Shown here one piece after another: positions 17,225-26,404 of a stretch of 64,000 nt of DNA (its first letter is position 1; each line of letters begins with the position of its first letter). The position numbers were made by a program, and so were the translations under genes. This DNA is from Bog-473 sp963711065 (GTDB lineage Bacteria; Actinomycetota; Acidimicrobiia; Acidimicrobiales; RAAP-2). The stretch is from positions 806,001 through 870,000 of the forward strand of contig CAVQCO010000006.1 of NCBI GenBank assembly GCA_963711065.1. The letters run 5' to 3'. The notes under the pieces are model-generated. The model searched no databases. It was given only the letters and a program-made list of their open reading frames with translations, and had not been told where the DNA came from.

Positions 17225-18139
17225 ATGAACTTCTGGGTGACCTACCCGCTCATCTCACATCCGTACAATCCCGCCTTCGTCACCAAGGCGGGGCTCACCG
17301 AATTCTGCGTCGCGGCCGAGGCTTCCGGGTTCTCGGGAATCGGGTTCACGGACCACCCGGTCCCGACGGAGCGCTGGCTGCGGGCCGGCGGGCACGACGC
17401 CCTCGACCCGTTCGTGGCCCTGTCCTTCTGCGCGGCCGTGACCGAGCGCATCCGCCTCATCCCGAACATCCTGGTGCTGCCGTACCGGAACCCGTTCCTG
17501 GTGGCCAAGTCGGTCGCGACGCTCGACGCGCTGTCCGGTGGCCGCTTCACCCTGTCCGTCGCCACCGGCTACCTCCGCGGCGAGTACGGCGCGTTGGGGG
17601 TGGACTTCGAGCAGCGCAACGCGCTCTTCGACGACGCCATCGAGGCGATCCTCGGCATCTGGGGGCAGGACGACTACGCCCACCAGGGCTTGACGTACAC
17701 CGCCAAGGGTCAGACCGCCAACCCCAAGCCCGACCCGCTCCCCCCGATCTGGGTCGGGGGGAACAGCCGGATGTCGCGTCGGCGGGTCGCCCGCTACGGC
17801 AACGGCTGGAACCCCTTCCCCGCGCCCCGCGTCCTGGCCCAGACGGCCAAGACGCGGCCGCTCGAGTCCCTCGACGACCTCCGCCCCATGCTCGACGAGC
17901 TGTGGGTGTTCGTCGAGGAGGCCGGACGGGACCCCTCCGAGATCGACGTGTCGTTCGGCACCGGCGCCGGCGGCGACCCCGGCAGCGACGCGTTCGACGC
18001 CGACGCCCACCTGGCCGCCGTGGGCGAGCTGGCGCAGCTCGGCATCACGTGGTCCGGCGTCGGCGTGCCGGGCGACTCGCTCGCCCACGCCGTCGAATCG
18101 CTCCACCGTTTCGGCGAGTCGGTGATCCGCCGGCAGTAG
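17225..18139 (+). CDS. LLM-class, probably F420-dependent oxidoreductase
   Basis: This 304-residue TIM-barrel protein is of the luciferase-like monooxygenase family. Typical segments are AAEASGFSGIGFTDHP, IRLIPNILVLPYRNPF, LDALSGGRFTLSVATGYLRGEYGALGVDF and PPIWVGGNS. In actinomycetes such proteins mostly use cofactor F420. A TAAGGT box at 17211-17216 sits 8 bases before ATG 17225, which suggests a leaderless transcript. The insertion sequence ends just before that box, so the native -35 region has been displaced. Expression may be lost or altered. Confidence 0.88.
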   Translation: MNFWVTYPLISHPYNPAFVTKAGLTEFCVAAEASGFSGIGFTDHPVPTERWLRAGGHDALDPFVALSFCAAVTERIRLIPNILVLPYRNPFLVAKSVATLDALSGGRFTLSVATGYLRGEYGALGVDFEQRNALFDDAIEAILGIWGQDDYAHQGLTYTAKGQTANPKPDPLPPIWVGGNSRMSRRRVARYGNGWNPFPAPRVLAQTAKTRPLESLDDLRPMLDELWVFVEEAGRDPSEIDVSFGTGAGGDPGSDAFDADAHLAAVGELAQLGITWSGVGVPGDSLAHAVESLHRFGESVIRRQ

Positions 18140-18180
18140 ATTGCGCCGCGCCGAACCGGTGACCGCGCGCCGCCCGCAGC

Positions 18181-20274
18181 TCAGGGCGTCGCCGCAGGGT
18201 CCGTGGTGCCGAGGACGATGCCGGCGAGGCCCTCGACCAGCTGCGCTGTCGAGCGGAGGGAGGCGTCCGGTGAGTGTGCGGCCGCCGTCAGCGCGGCTTC
18301 CGCCATAGCCCGCGCCACCGGCTCGGCGATGGGCGGCGGCGGGCTGGCAGCGCTCGCCTCCACCTGCGCCAGAAGTGCCGCCGATGCCGGTCCGACAGTG
18401 ACCGTGTAGCCCGCCGAGGCCCCACCCGTACCCGAACCCGTCGTGGTCACGTAGGCCACTCGGACGCCGTCGGGGCGAGTCACCACCGTGTCGAGGTGCG
18501 CCGCCCCGGTCGCGTGCACCGCCCCCGTCACGGTCGCCGGGATGGAGATGACCGTGTCGGTCTGCGTGTCGCCTCGCCGGCCGACGGACGTCGACGTGGC
18601 GGTCATGGCGAAGGTCCGGGTCGCCGGGTCGAACGCGTAGGCGCCGAGCCGCCCGGCGGTGGTCACGGGCCACACGCGCGCCAAGAGGCGCTGCCGGCTG
18701 GTGATCACGAGGTCGTTGGGCGACGGCACCGATGACGGGTTGCCCTTGCCCGGTGTGCCGTTGGCGGTCGTCTGGTAGCTCGAGTGCTGCCAGCGTGTGC
18801 ACCAACACGACTGCGATGTCTTCGAGAGCCCCTTCCAGGCCCACAGGGTGCCGCCGGTCTGCGTCGCCTCCTGCGCCGCCAGTTCGTTGGCGAGGATGGC
18901 CGAGTCGGTCCCGGCCGAGTCGCCGAATTCGGTGGTGAACACCGCGGCGTGCATCGCCAGCGCCTCCGACTCGGCGGTCTGGTAACCGAAGGTGAAGTTC
19001 GGCGGGAACCCGCCCGGCTTCGCCGGCTCTCCCAGCAGCTCCTGGGCGACCGTGAAGGCGTAGGTGTACACGTGGGGAGCGAAGACGAGGTTGGGATAGG
19101 ACGAGAACGGTGCGGAGGCCTGCAGCGAGAAGTCCACGAGGTTCCTGTAGGCCAGCGGCTCGAAGAAGACCTGCTGCCGGTTGACCGCCGCCAGCTGGGT
19201 GTACGCGCACGTGCCCGCCAGCGAGGTCGGGGTTGCGACGGGGCAGGTCGGCAGTCCGTCGCGCACGCCGGTGATGGCCTCGATGGCGCGACGGTAGAAG
19301 GGGTAGAGGTCCTGGCTGCTCGCCTGGTAGCCGTTCGCCGCCGGCGTGGAGCCGATGGAGCCGGGCTGGGGCTCGTTCATGATCTCGTAGCCCAGGACGG
19401 CAGGGGTGCCGGCGAAGCGTCGCGCCAGCGCCGCCAGGGCGCCGATGTAGTGGTCCTGCAGGCCGGGCCCGGGCGCATCTCCTCGGGGACCGGCCACGGG
19501 CGCGTTCTGCCAGAAGTTGTAGAAGGACGCCGACTCGGCGGGGTTCAGCTCGTCGATGCCGAACAGCGCACACCCCGGCTTTCCGTCGTCCTGCACCGCC
19601 CACCCCGGCGCGCCGTCCCCACCGCCCGACGGCGTGCAGCCCGCAGGAGTGGTCCCGCTCTTGCCCGGCACGATGTAGCGCGAGTACTGGTCCTGGTGCA
19701 TGTCGAGGACGACATAGATCCCTTGCTGGCGCGCCCAGCCGACCACTTGGGCCACCCGGTCGAGGTACGTCGCGGAGTAGGCGCCCGGCTTGGGTTCGAG
19801 CTGGCTCCAGTTGAGGACCAGGCGGACCACGTTGAAGCCGAGCGCGCGCATCTGGGCGAAGTCGTCGCCGCTGCCGGGCGCGGTCGACTGGGAGAAGGCC
19901 GGCAGTGACGCCTGCACTTCGCAGAGCGGCGGCTGGGGGATCAGCGGCGAGGCCTTGGGGCAACGCCCGTCGTAGGCGGAGGGCGACACCGGGAAGAGCG
20001 CCGGTCCGCCGTTCGCGTTTGGATAGGCGACGTCCTCCATGCCGACGGCGGCGACGCCGCGCAGCAGCACCTCGCGTCCCGCGGCGTCGGCCAGGTACGG
20101 GGTCAGGTCGGGTCCGCTCGCCGGCGTGACGACGTGGAGGAAGCTCAGCGGTGGGAGCATGCCCGGTGCCGGGCGGGCGGCCGCATCCGCCGGGGGGGGC
20201 ATGAGTGCACAGACGGCGGCGACAAAAGCGACCGGGAGCACACCGATGTGGGCGAGGCGAAGCCGTCCGGGCAT
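18181..20274 (-). CDS. Secreted GH5-type glycosidase (endoglycoceramidase-like)
   Basis: This 697-residue protein has a signal peptide (basic start MPGRLRLAHIG, hydrophobic core, AxA-type site near residue 32). The catalytic TIM barrel shows FNVVRLVLNWSQLEP, VVLDMHQDQYSRY, the acid/base E301 in GYEIMNEP and the nucleophile E449 in TTEFGD. This arrangement matches the GH5 branch that includes endoglycoceramidases and cellulases. A C-terminal beta-rich domain follows (about residues 530-640). It probably acts outside the cell on a glycolipid or glucan. The neighbours give no substrate clue. Confidence 0.85.
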   Translation of the reverse strand: MPGRLRLAHIGVLPVAFVAAVCALMPPPADAAARPAPGMLPPLSFLHVVTPASGPDLTPYLADAAGREVLLRGVAAVGMEDVAYPNANGGPALFPVSPSAYDGRCPKASPLIPQPPLCEVQASLPAFSQSTAPGSGDDFAQMRALGFNVVRLVLNWSQLEPKPGAYSATYLDRVAQVVGWARQQGIYVVLDMHQDQYSRYIVPGKSGTTPAGCTPSGGGDGAPGWAVQDDGKPGCALFGIDELNPAESASFYNFWQNAPVAGPRGDAPGPGLQDHYIGALAALARRFAGTPAVLGYEIMNEPQPGSIGSTPAANGYQASSQDLYPFYRRAIEAITGVRDGLPTCPVATPTSLAGTCAYTQLAAVNRQQVFFEPLAYRNLVDFSLQASAPFSSYPNLVFAPHVYTYAFTVAQELLGEPAKPGGFPPNFTFGYQTAESEALAMHAAVFTTEFGDSAGTDSAILANELAAQEATQTGGTLWAWKGLSKTSQSCWCTRWQHSSYQTTANGTPGKGNPSSVPSPNDLVITSRQRLLARVWPVTTAGRLGAYAFDPATRTFAMTATSTSVGRRGDTQTDTVISIPATVTGAVHATGAAHLDTVVTRPDGVRVAYVTTTGSGTGGASAGYTVTVGPASAALLAQVEASAASPPPPIAEPVARAMAEAALTAAAHSPDASLRSTAQLVEGLAGIVLGTTDPAATP

Positions 20275-20353
20275 GGCGGGGCAACCTAGCGGACCGCCCA
20301 GCCGAGTTTGGCGCGGCCGGTCCAGGCCCACGCACGTTGGTATGGTCGCCGTC

Positions 20354-20419
20354 ATGGCACAGACCCAGTGCACCGGGTCCGCCGGCCAGTTCACCGGGGT
20401 CGGCGGAACCAACCGGTGA
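20354..20419 (+). CDS. Possible 21-residue leader peptide coupled to the nitroreductase
   Basis: ATG 20354 opens a short frame beginning MAQTQCTGSAGQF. Its TGA overlaps the GTG start of the nitroreductase (GTGA). TATGGT at 20341-20346 would place the transcription start at about the ATG, giving a leaderless message. The peptide has no recognisable motif. It may only serve to deliver ribosomes to the next start, and it could also be chance. Confidence 0.35.
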   Translation: MAQTQCTGSAGQFTGVGGTNR

Positions 20420-21133
20420 GCGCCGCCCAACGGCCACCGTCGGTCTCGCTCTACGAAGGCATCCTGACGACCCGTGCCATCCGGCGCTACACCGACGAGC
20501 CGGTCCCCGACGACGTCCTGCGCGACATCGTCTTCGCCGCCACCCGCGCCCCGAGCGGTTCGAACCGCCAACCCTTCCGCTTCGTGGTCCTGACCGACGG
20601 CCCGGCGGCCCGGGAGGCCAAGCGGCTCATCGGGGAAAAGGCGCGCGGCTTCTGGGCCGCCAAGCGGGCGGCCGACGGCTACGACACGGGATCGGGCGCC
20701 GACGCCGACTCACCCAAGGCGCGGATGGCCCGCACCATGCAGCACTACGTGGACACCTTCGAGTCCGTGCCGGTGCTGATCCTCCCCTGCTTCGTCCGCT
20801 ACCGCCATGCCCCGCTGCACACCGACGGCGCGTCGGTCTACCCCGCCTGCCAGAACCTGCTGCTGGCCGCCCGCGCCCTCGGCTACGGCGGGGTCATGAC
20901 CATCTGGCACTTCGGTGTGGCCGACGGAGCTGGCCGCATTGCTGCACATCCCCGACGGGGTGGAGATCATGGCCACCATCACGATCGGCCGCCCACAGGG
21001 GCACCACGGTCCGGTGCGCCGGCGCCCGCTCCCCGAGCTCGTCTACGGGGAGCGCTGGGGGGAGGCGCCGGTGTGGGCGGTCGACCCCGAGGGCGTGGCG
21101 CACACGGCGGCGGGGCCGCCGACCGCCAGCTAA
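20416..21133 (+). pseudogene. Nitroreductase-family gene with a single-base frameshift
   Basis: The N-terminal part reads as a flavin nitroreductase (LTTRAIRRYTDEPVPDDVL, then AATRAPSGSNRQPFRFVV). After GYGGVMTIWHFGV the frame fails. The expected continuation, PTELAALLHIPDGVEIMATI through LVYGERWGEAPVW, is in the next frame, from about 20919 to TAA 21131-21133. Removing one G at 20919-20920 restores a roughly 238-residue protein. It is either a recent pseudogene or a base error. If repaired it would reduce nitro or quinone-like compounds using FMN. It is followed closely by the amidohydrolase. Confidence 0.85.
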
Positions 21134-21171
21134 TACAGTTTGGGGGATCGCCCGCACGCGGAAGGCTGACC

Positions 21172-22362
21172 ATGCCCCCTCCTGTCGACCCCCCCGTCTT
21201 CGACGCCGACAACCACTACTACGAGGCGCTCGACGCGTTCACCCGCCACCTGGACCCCGCCCTCGGGCCGCGGGTGATCGAATGGGCCGAGGTCGGCGGC
21301 CGGCGCTACCACGTGCTGGGCGGCCGGGTCAGCCGGGCGGTCACCAACCCGACCTTCAACCCGATCGCGCCGGCCGGCGCGCTGGTCGACTACTTCCGGG
21401 GCAATCCCGACGGCCGCCCGATGCACGAGCTCATGGGTACGCCCGAGCCGATCCGTCCCGAGTACCGTGACCGCGACGCGCGACTGGCGACGATGGACGG
21501 CCAGGGCCTGGCCAAGGTGTGGCTGTTCCCGACGCTCGGCATGCTCTACGAGGAGGCGCTCAAGCAGGACCCGGGCGCCGTGGTCCTGCTGTTCCGGGCC
21601 TTCAACCGCTGGCTCGCCGAGGACTGGGGCATGGCCTACGCGGACCGGATCTTCGCCGCCCCCTACATCTCGCTGGCCGACGGGGACGAGGCGGTGCGCG
21701 AGCTCGAGTGGGCCCTCGGTGCGGGCGCCCGCACCGTTGTGATGCGGGCCGCGGCGCCCACGACCGTTGCGGGCCCGCTGTCCCCGGCGGCCGACGCGTT
21801 CGACCCCTTCTGGGCCCGCGTCAACGAGGCCGGCATCACGGTCGTCGTGCACGCCGGTGATGCCGGGCTCTCCTCCAACGGGTACGCGGCCGACGGCTTC
21901 TCGGCCTCCTTCCGTGCCGGAGGTGGCCGGCCCAGCATCAAGATGTTCGCCATTGAGCGGGCGGCCCACGACTTCCTGGCCACGCTGATCCTCGAGAAGC
22001 TCTTTGACCGCTTCCCCAACCTGCGCATCGCCTCGGTCGAGAACGGCTCCGAGTTCCTGGCCCCGCTGTTCAAGAAGATGCGCACGACGGCCCGCCGCAT
22101 GCCGGGCTACTTCGCCGAGGACCCGGTGGTCACCTTCCGGCGCCACGTCTGGATCAACCCGTTCTGGGAGGACGACGTCGACGAGATCGTCGACCTCATG
22201 GGCGACGACCGGGTGATCTTCGGCTCGGACTGGCCCCACGTCGAAGGGCTGCCCGAGCCCACCGACTGGGCGACGGAGCTGCAGAAGCTCCCGCCCGAGT
22301 CGGTGGCCAAGATCATGGGCGCCAACGTGTCCGAGCTCAACGAGCGCCGGGTCGGGCCGTGA
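21172..22362 (+). CDS. PF04909-type amidohydrolase (TIM-barrel metal hydrolase/decarboxylase-like)
   Basis: This 396-residue protein begins with the metal motif FDADNHYYEALDAF. Later come VVVHAGDAG, RFPNLRIASVENGSEF and a final aspartate in VIFGSDWPHVEG, the usual pattern of the ACMSD-like amidohydrolase-2 family. Such enzymes decarboxylate or hydrolyse ring acids. A paralogue of exactly the same length lies at 61485-62675. The start is ATG 21172; the stop overlaps the zwf start (GTGA). Confidence 0.87.
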   Translation: MPPPVDPPVFDADNHYYEALDAFTRHLDPALGPRVIEWAEVGGRRYHVLGGRVSRAVTNPTFNPIAPAGALVDYFRGNPDGRPMHELMGTPEPIRPEYRDRDARLATMDGQGLAKVWLFPTLGMLYEEALKQDPGAVVLLFRAFNRWLAEDWGMAYADRIFAAPYISLADGDEAVRELEWALGAGARTVVMRAAAPTTVAGPLSPAADAFDPFWARVNEAGITVVVHAGDAGLSSNGYAADGFSASFRAGGGRPSIKMFAIERAAHDFLATLILEKLFDRFPNLRIASVENGSEFLAPLFKKMRTTARRMPGYFAEDPVVTFRRHVWINPFWEDDVDEIVDLMGDDRVIFGSDWPHVEGLPEPTDWATELQKLPPESVAKIMGANVSELNERRVGP

Positions 22363-23843
22363 CCGAGATCGTCGAGCGCAGCGAAACGGTGGCCTCGGCG
22401 GCGCCGACGTTCCAGATGGAGCCCCATGTCATCGTCCTCTTCGGGGCGACGGGCGACCTGGCGGCGCGCAAGCTGCTGCCGGGCCTGCTCCATCTGTCCC
22501 AGACGGGGATGATGCCCGACTACCGGATCGTCGGGAGCTCCACCAGCGACCTGAGCGACGAGGACTTCCGCCACCTGGCCCGCCACGCCTGCGATCAGTT
22601 CGCCACCGGCAAGATCTCCCTTCTGCAGTGGGCCAACTTCGAGAAGCGGCTGACCTTCGTGTCCACCGCTGCCGGGCCGGAGGCCCTGGCCGACGCCGTC
22701 CACCAGGCGGAGGACGCCATCGGCGGCGAGCCGCGCCGGCTGCACTATCTCAGCATCCCGCCGGTGGCGGACCGCGACGTGATCCAGATGCTGGCCGACG
22801 CCAAGCTGGTCGAGCGCTCGCGGGTGATCTTGGAGAAGCCGTTCGGAACCGACCTGTCCAGCGCCATGGCGCTCAACGACATGCTGCACCAGTACTTCGA
22901 CGAGAGCCAGATCTTCCGCATCGACCACTTCCTCGGGAAGGAGGCGGCGCAGAACATCCTCGCCTTCCGCTTCGCCAACGGCCTGTTCGAGCCGATCTGG
23001 AACCGGGACCACATCGACCACGTGCAGATCGACGTGCCCGAGACGCTCGGTGTCGACGACCGTGTCAAGTTCTACGAGGCCACCGGCGCGTTCAAGGACA
23101 TGGTCGTGACCCACCTGTTCCAGATCCTCGGCTTCATGGCCATGGAGCCGCCGACAGAGCTCTCCGCCGGCCCCATCAACGAGGAGAAGAACAAGGTCTT
23201 CCGCTCCCTGCGCCTCCTGAACCCGTCCCAGGTCGTGCGCGGCCAGTACGAGGGCTATCGCGACATCCCCGGCGTGGCGCCCGATTCCGAGACCGAGACG
23301 TTCGTCGCGCTGCGCTGCGACATCGACAACTGGCGCTGGGCGGGCGTGCCCTTCTTCCTGCGCACCGGGAAGCAGCTCGGCGGCGGCGAGCGCATCATCT
23401 CCATCGCCTTCCGTGAGCCCCCCCGCTCGATGTTCCCCGACGACTCGGGCATGGGCAGCCAGGGCCCCGACCACCTCACCTTCGACCTGGCCGACTCGTC
23501 GAAGCTGTCGCTCTCCTTCTACGGCAAGAGGCCGGGGCCCGGCATGAAGCTCGAGAAGCTGAGCCTGCAGTTCGCGTTGCACGAGACCGGGCAGGACGCC
23601 GACGTGCTCGAGGCCTACGAACGCCTCATCCACGACGCCATGGTCGGCGACCACACGCTGTTCAACACCGCCGAGGGCATCGAGCGCCTCTGGGAGGTCT
23701 CGACGCCCCTGCTCGACGACCCGCCCCCCGTGCAGCCCTACCCCAAGGGGAGCTGGGGGCCGCCGGCCAGCAACGACCTCATCGCGCCCCGGACCTGGCG
23801 GCTGCCCTTCGAGCGCCGCTGGCGCGGGGCCAGCGCCGGCTGA
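22359..23843 (+). CDS. zwf: Glucose-6-phosphate 1-dehydrogenase
   Basis: This 494-residue enzyme oxidises glucose 6-phosphate to 6-phosphogluconolactone, making NADPH. It shows the dinucleotide-binding GATGDLAARKL (residues 29-39), the active-site RIDHFLGKEAAQNILAFRF, and the C-terminal substrate region VPFFLRTGKQL. GTG 22359 overlaps the amidohydrolase stop. No other pentose-phosphate gene (tal, tkt, opcA) lies nearby. The position at the end of an oxidative cluster suggests supply of NADPH, but that is inference. Confidence 0.95.
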   Translation: MTEIVERSETVASAAPTFQMEPHVIVLFGATGDLAARKLLPGLLHLSQTGMMPDYRIVGSSTSDLSDEDFRHLARHACDQFATGKISLLQWANFEKRLTFVSTAAGPEALADAVHQAEDAIGGEPRRLHYLSIPPVADRDVIQMLADAKLVERSRVILEKPFGTDLSSAMALNDMLHQYFDESQIFRIDHFLGKEAAQNILAFRFANGLFEPIWNRDHIDHVQIDVPETLGVDDRVKFYEATGAFKDMVVTHLFQILGFMAMEPPTELSAGPINEEKNKVFRSLRLLNPSQVVRGQYEGYRDIPGVAPDSETETFVALRCDIDNWRWAGVPFFLRTGKQLGGGERIISIAFREPPRSMFPDDSGMGSQGPDHLTFDLADSSKLSLSFYGKRPGPGMKLEKLSLQFALHETGQDADVLEAYERLIHDAMVGDHTLFNTAEGIERLWEVSTPLLDDPPPVQPYPKGSWGPPASNDLIAPRTWRLPFERRWRGASAG

Positions 23844-23932
23844 GCGCCCCTGCCGTGACGGCCGCGGGCGCGAGCACGAACATCTCCTCCGGGCTGGTCA
23901 GCGACAGCGAGATGACCTGGGGGGCTGCTGGG

Positions 23933-24919
23933 TCACGCCGCCGGGGTCGCACCCGGGAGCAGGAGCACGCGGCCGAACGCTTGGCGGCTCTCGATGTAGG
24001 CGTGGGCGCCGGCGGCGTCCGACAGCGGGTAGGCGCGGTCGATGACCACCTTGAGCTCGCCCGCGGCGATGTCGTCGAGATGCCGGGCGATCATGGCGTG
24101 CGCCCGCGGGAACAGCAGCAGCTCGGCGCCCAGGAAGTACCCCGACAGCGTCTGGTTGTTAGGCCGCATGCCCGAGATGTCGAGGTGCTCGGCGGCGGCC
24201 CGCCCGGCGTCGCCCACGGTGACGCAGCGGCCCCGGTAGGCGAGCACGTTGATGCTCCCCTGCAGCGTGACGCCGCCCACCGAGTCCACCACCACGTCGA
24301 CGCCGCGGCCGTCGGTCAGTCGCCGTGCCTCGGCGACGAAGTCGTGCGTCGCGTAGTTGATGCCCTCGTCGAGCCCCAGCTCGCGCAGGCGCTCGAGCCG
24401 GTCGTCGCTCGAGGCCGTGGCGAGGACCCGGGCACCGGCGCGTTTGGCCATCTGGATGGCGGCGATCCCCACCCCTCCGGCGCCGGCGTGGACGAGCGCG
24501 GTCTCGCCCGCCTGCAGGCGGCCGAATTCGAAGAGGCAGTCGTCGGCCGTCCCGAACGGCACCGGCACGCAGGCCGCCTCGTCGGTCGGGACGCCGTCGG
24601 GGATCTTCCAGGCGAAGCCCTCGGGCACCGCCCTGCGCTCGGCGTGCGAGCCGTCGAGCCCGACGGTGACGGCACGGTCCCCCACCGCGAAGCCACGCAC
24701 GTCCGCCCCCACCTCGGCCACCGTGCCGGCACACTGGTAGCCCACCACGTGGGGCACCCGGGCCAGGTCGCCGCCCAGCCGATTGAGCGTGTCGCCGCCC
24801 TCGATGCTGATCGCCTCGACGTCGACCAGGATGTCGCCGGGCCCAACCACCGGGTCGGGCACGTCCTCGTAGCGGAAGACGTCGGGGGCCCCCGTCTCGT
24901 AGTACACCGCTGCCTTCAT
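23933..24919 (-). CDS. MDR-family quinone oxidoreductase/alcohol dehydrogenase, zinc-independent type
   Basis: This 328-residue medium-chain dehydrogenase/reductase begins MKAAVYYETGAPDVFRYEDV. The NADPH-binding AGAGGVGIAAIQMAK lies in the middle, and VDVVVDSVGG and RPNNQTLSGYFLG follow. I see no clear cysteine cluster for a structural zinc, which fits the quinone-oxidoreductase branch. ATG 24919 overlaps the upstream monooxygenase stop (ATGA), so the two are co-translated and may act in sequence on the same substrate. Confidence 0.88.
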   Translation of the reverse strand: MKAAVYYETGAPDVFRYEDVPDPVVGPGDILVDVEAISIEGGDTLNRLGGDLARVPHVVGYQCAGTVAEVGADVRGFAVGDRAVTVGLDGSHAERRAVPEGFAWKIPDGVPTDEAACVPVPFGTADDCLFEFGRLQAGETALVHAGAGGVGIAAIQMAKRAGARVLATASSDDRLERLRELGLDEGINYATHDFVAEARRLTDGRGVDVVVDSVGGVTLQGSINVLAYRGRCVTVGDAGRAAAEHLDISGMRPNNQTLSGYFLGAELLLFPRAHAMIARHLDDIAAGELKVVIDRAYPLSDAAGAHAYIESRQAFGRVLLLPGATPAA

Positions 24920-26403
24920 GAACGGACATACTCCCGCATCCGGAAGCGGCGCGTCCTCTCGGCGTACCACCGGGACGTCTGGGGCAGCTGCGTGGCGATC
25001 TTGCCCTTCTGGTTCTTGAAGTAGCTCTGGCACCCGTCGCTCCAGATCGTGCCGGCCAGTGCCTCGGCCAGCTCGCTGTTGTAGTCGTCCATCACCTCGC
25101 GGCGGACGTCCACGGCGCGTGCCCGGTGCAGGCGCATGGCCCGGAGCGCACGCAGGACGTAGGTGGCCTGGGCCTCGAGGATCACGATGATCGAATTGCC
25201 GCCCTGGTTGGTGTTGGGACCGTAGAGCATGAAGAAATTGGGGTAGCCGGCCACCGTGAGGCCGAGGTAGGCGTGTGCCACCTCCGCCCAGTCGTCGTGC
25301 AGGCGCCGTCCGTCCACGCCGACCACCTCGATCCCCTTCAGGTACTCCGTGGCCTCGAAACCGGTGGCGAGCACGATGACGTCCGCGGGCCGCTCCCGCC
25401 CGTCGGCCGTGACGACGGAGTCGGCGGTGACCCGCTCGATGCGCTCGGTGACCAGCTCGACGTTGTCGCGCAGGAGCGCCTTGTAGAAGTCGCTGCAGAC
25501 CAGTGTGCGCTTGCACCCGAAGGGGTAGTCCGGCGTGAGCTTGGCCCGCAGCTCGTCGTCCTTGATGCGGTGCTCCAGGTGGCTGAGCGCCAGCGCCTTC
25601 AGCCGCTCGGCCACCTCGTCACCGTGGCGAAAGGCGATCGTGTTCTCGAAGGCCCAGTAGATCTCCCGGCGGTGATGCCGTGCCGCGATGGGGTTGCGGG
25701 CGAAGCGGCGCTTCTGCTCCTCGGTGAACGGCTTGTCCGAGCGGGGCAGGATCCACTGGGGCGTGCGCTGGTAGACGTCGACCACTGCCGCGACCTTCGC
25801 CAGCTCGGGCACGATCTGCGCCGCGCTCGCCCCCGTCCCGATCACGGCGACCCGCTTTCCCGCCAGGTCGTGCTGGTGCTCCCAGCGGGCCGAGTGGAAG
25901 CACGGCCCGGCGAAGGACCCGAGCCCTTCGATGGCGGGCGTCGAGGGGACGGCGAAGGTCCCGATCGCGCTGACCAGCACGTCGGCCGTGTACGTGCCGC
26001 CCCCGGCGTCGGTGAGGTGCCAGCGCGCCGCGCCCTCGTCCCACCGTGCTGTTGTGATGCGGGTGTGCGGGCGCAGGTGCGGCCGGATGCCGAAGCGGTC
26101 GGCGCAATCCTCGAAGTACTGGAGGATCTCGGGCTGTTCGGCGTAGGTCTTGGTCCAGTCGGGCTTGAGGGCGAACGAGTAGGAGTACAGGTGCGACGGC
26201 ACGTCGCACGCCGCGCCCGGGTAGGTGTTGAGGCGCCAGGTCCCGCCCACCCCGTCGGACGCCTCGAAGAGCACGAAGTCGCGCTGGCGCGACTTCGCCA
26301 GCCGGATGGCCAGGCCCAGGCCGCCGGCGCCCGCCCCCATGATGGCGACCCGCCAGTGCGGGACGCCCCCGCCCCCGTGCCCCTCGCCCCCCGGCGCCGT
26401 CAT
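24916..26403 (-). CDS. Baeyer-Villiger-type flavin monooxygenase
   Basis: This 495-residue protein has an FAD-binding GAGAGG at residues 23-28, then the Baeyer-Villiger fingerprint F-x-G-x3-H-x3-W as FAGPCFHSARW (164-174), and a second NADPH motif GTGASA (189-194). Such enzymes insert oxygen next to ketones, giving esters or lactones. ATG 26403 is one base beyond the VOC stop; a GTG at 26412 is an alternative. It forms an operon with the VOC protein and the MDR dehydrogenase. Confidence 0.92.
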   Translation of the reverse strand: MTAPGGEGHGGGGVPHWRVAIMGAGAGGLGLAIRLAKSRQRDFVLFEASDGVGGTWRLNTYPGAACDVPSHLYSYSFALKPDWTKTYAEQPEILQYFEDCADRFGIRPHLRPHTRITTARWDEGAARWHLTDAGGGTYTADVLVSAIGTFAVPSTPAIEGLGSFAGPCFHSARWEHQHDLAGKRVAVIGTGASAAQIVPELAKVAAVVDVYQRTPQWILPRSDKPFTEEQKRRFARNPIAARHHRREIYWAFENTIAFRHGDEVAERLKALALSHLEHRIKDDELRAKLTPDYPFGCKRTLVCSDFYKALLRDNVELVTERIERVTADSVVTADGRERPADVIVLATGFEATEYLKGIEVVGVDGRRLHDDWAEVAHAYLGLTVAGYPNFFMLYGPNTNQGGNSIIVILEAQATYVLRALRAMRLHRARAVDVRREVMDDYNSELAEALAGTIWSDGCQSYFKNQKGKIATQLPQTSRWYAERTRRFRMREYVRS

Positions 26404-26404
26404 G

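Noticed and set aside
17255..20437. A 1060-codon minus-strand frame antisense to the LLM gene and running through the GH5 region
   Set aside because: It is in a different frame from the GH5 gene and reads as Arg/Gly/Ala-rich noise. The LLM and GH5 frames contain all the motifs.
20308..22362. A nitroreductase-amidohydrolase fusion protein of 684 residues
   Set aside because: The join is out-of-frame nitroreductase sequence followed by intergenic DNA. The amidohydrolase has its own ATG at 21172.
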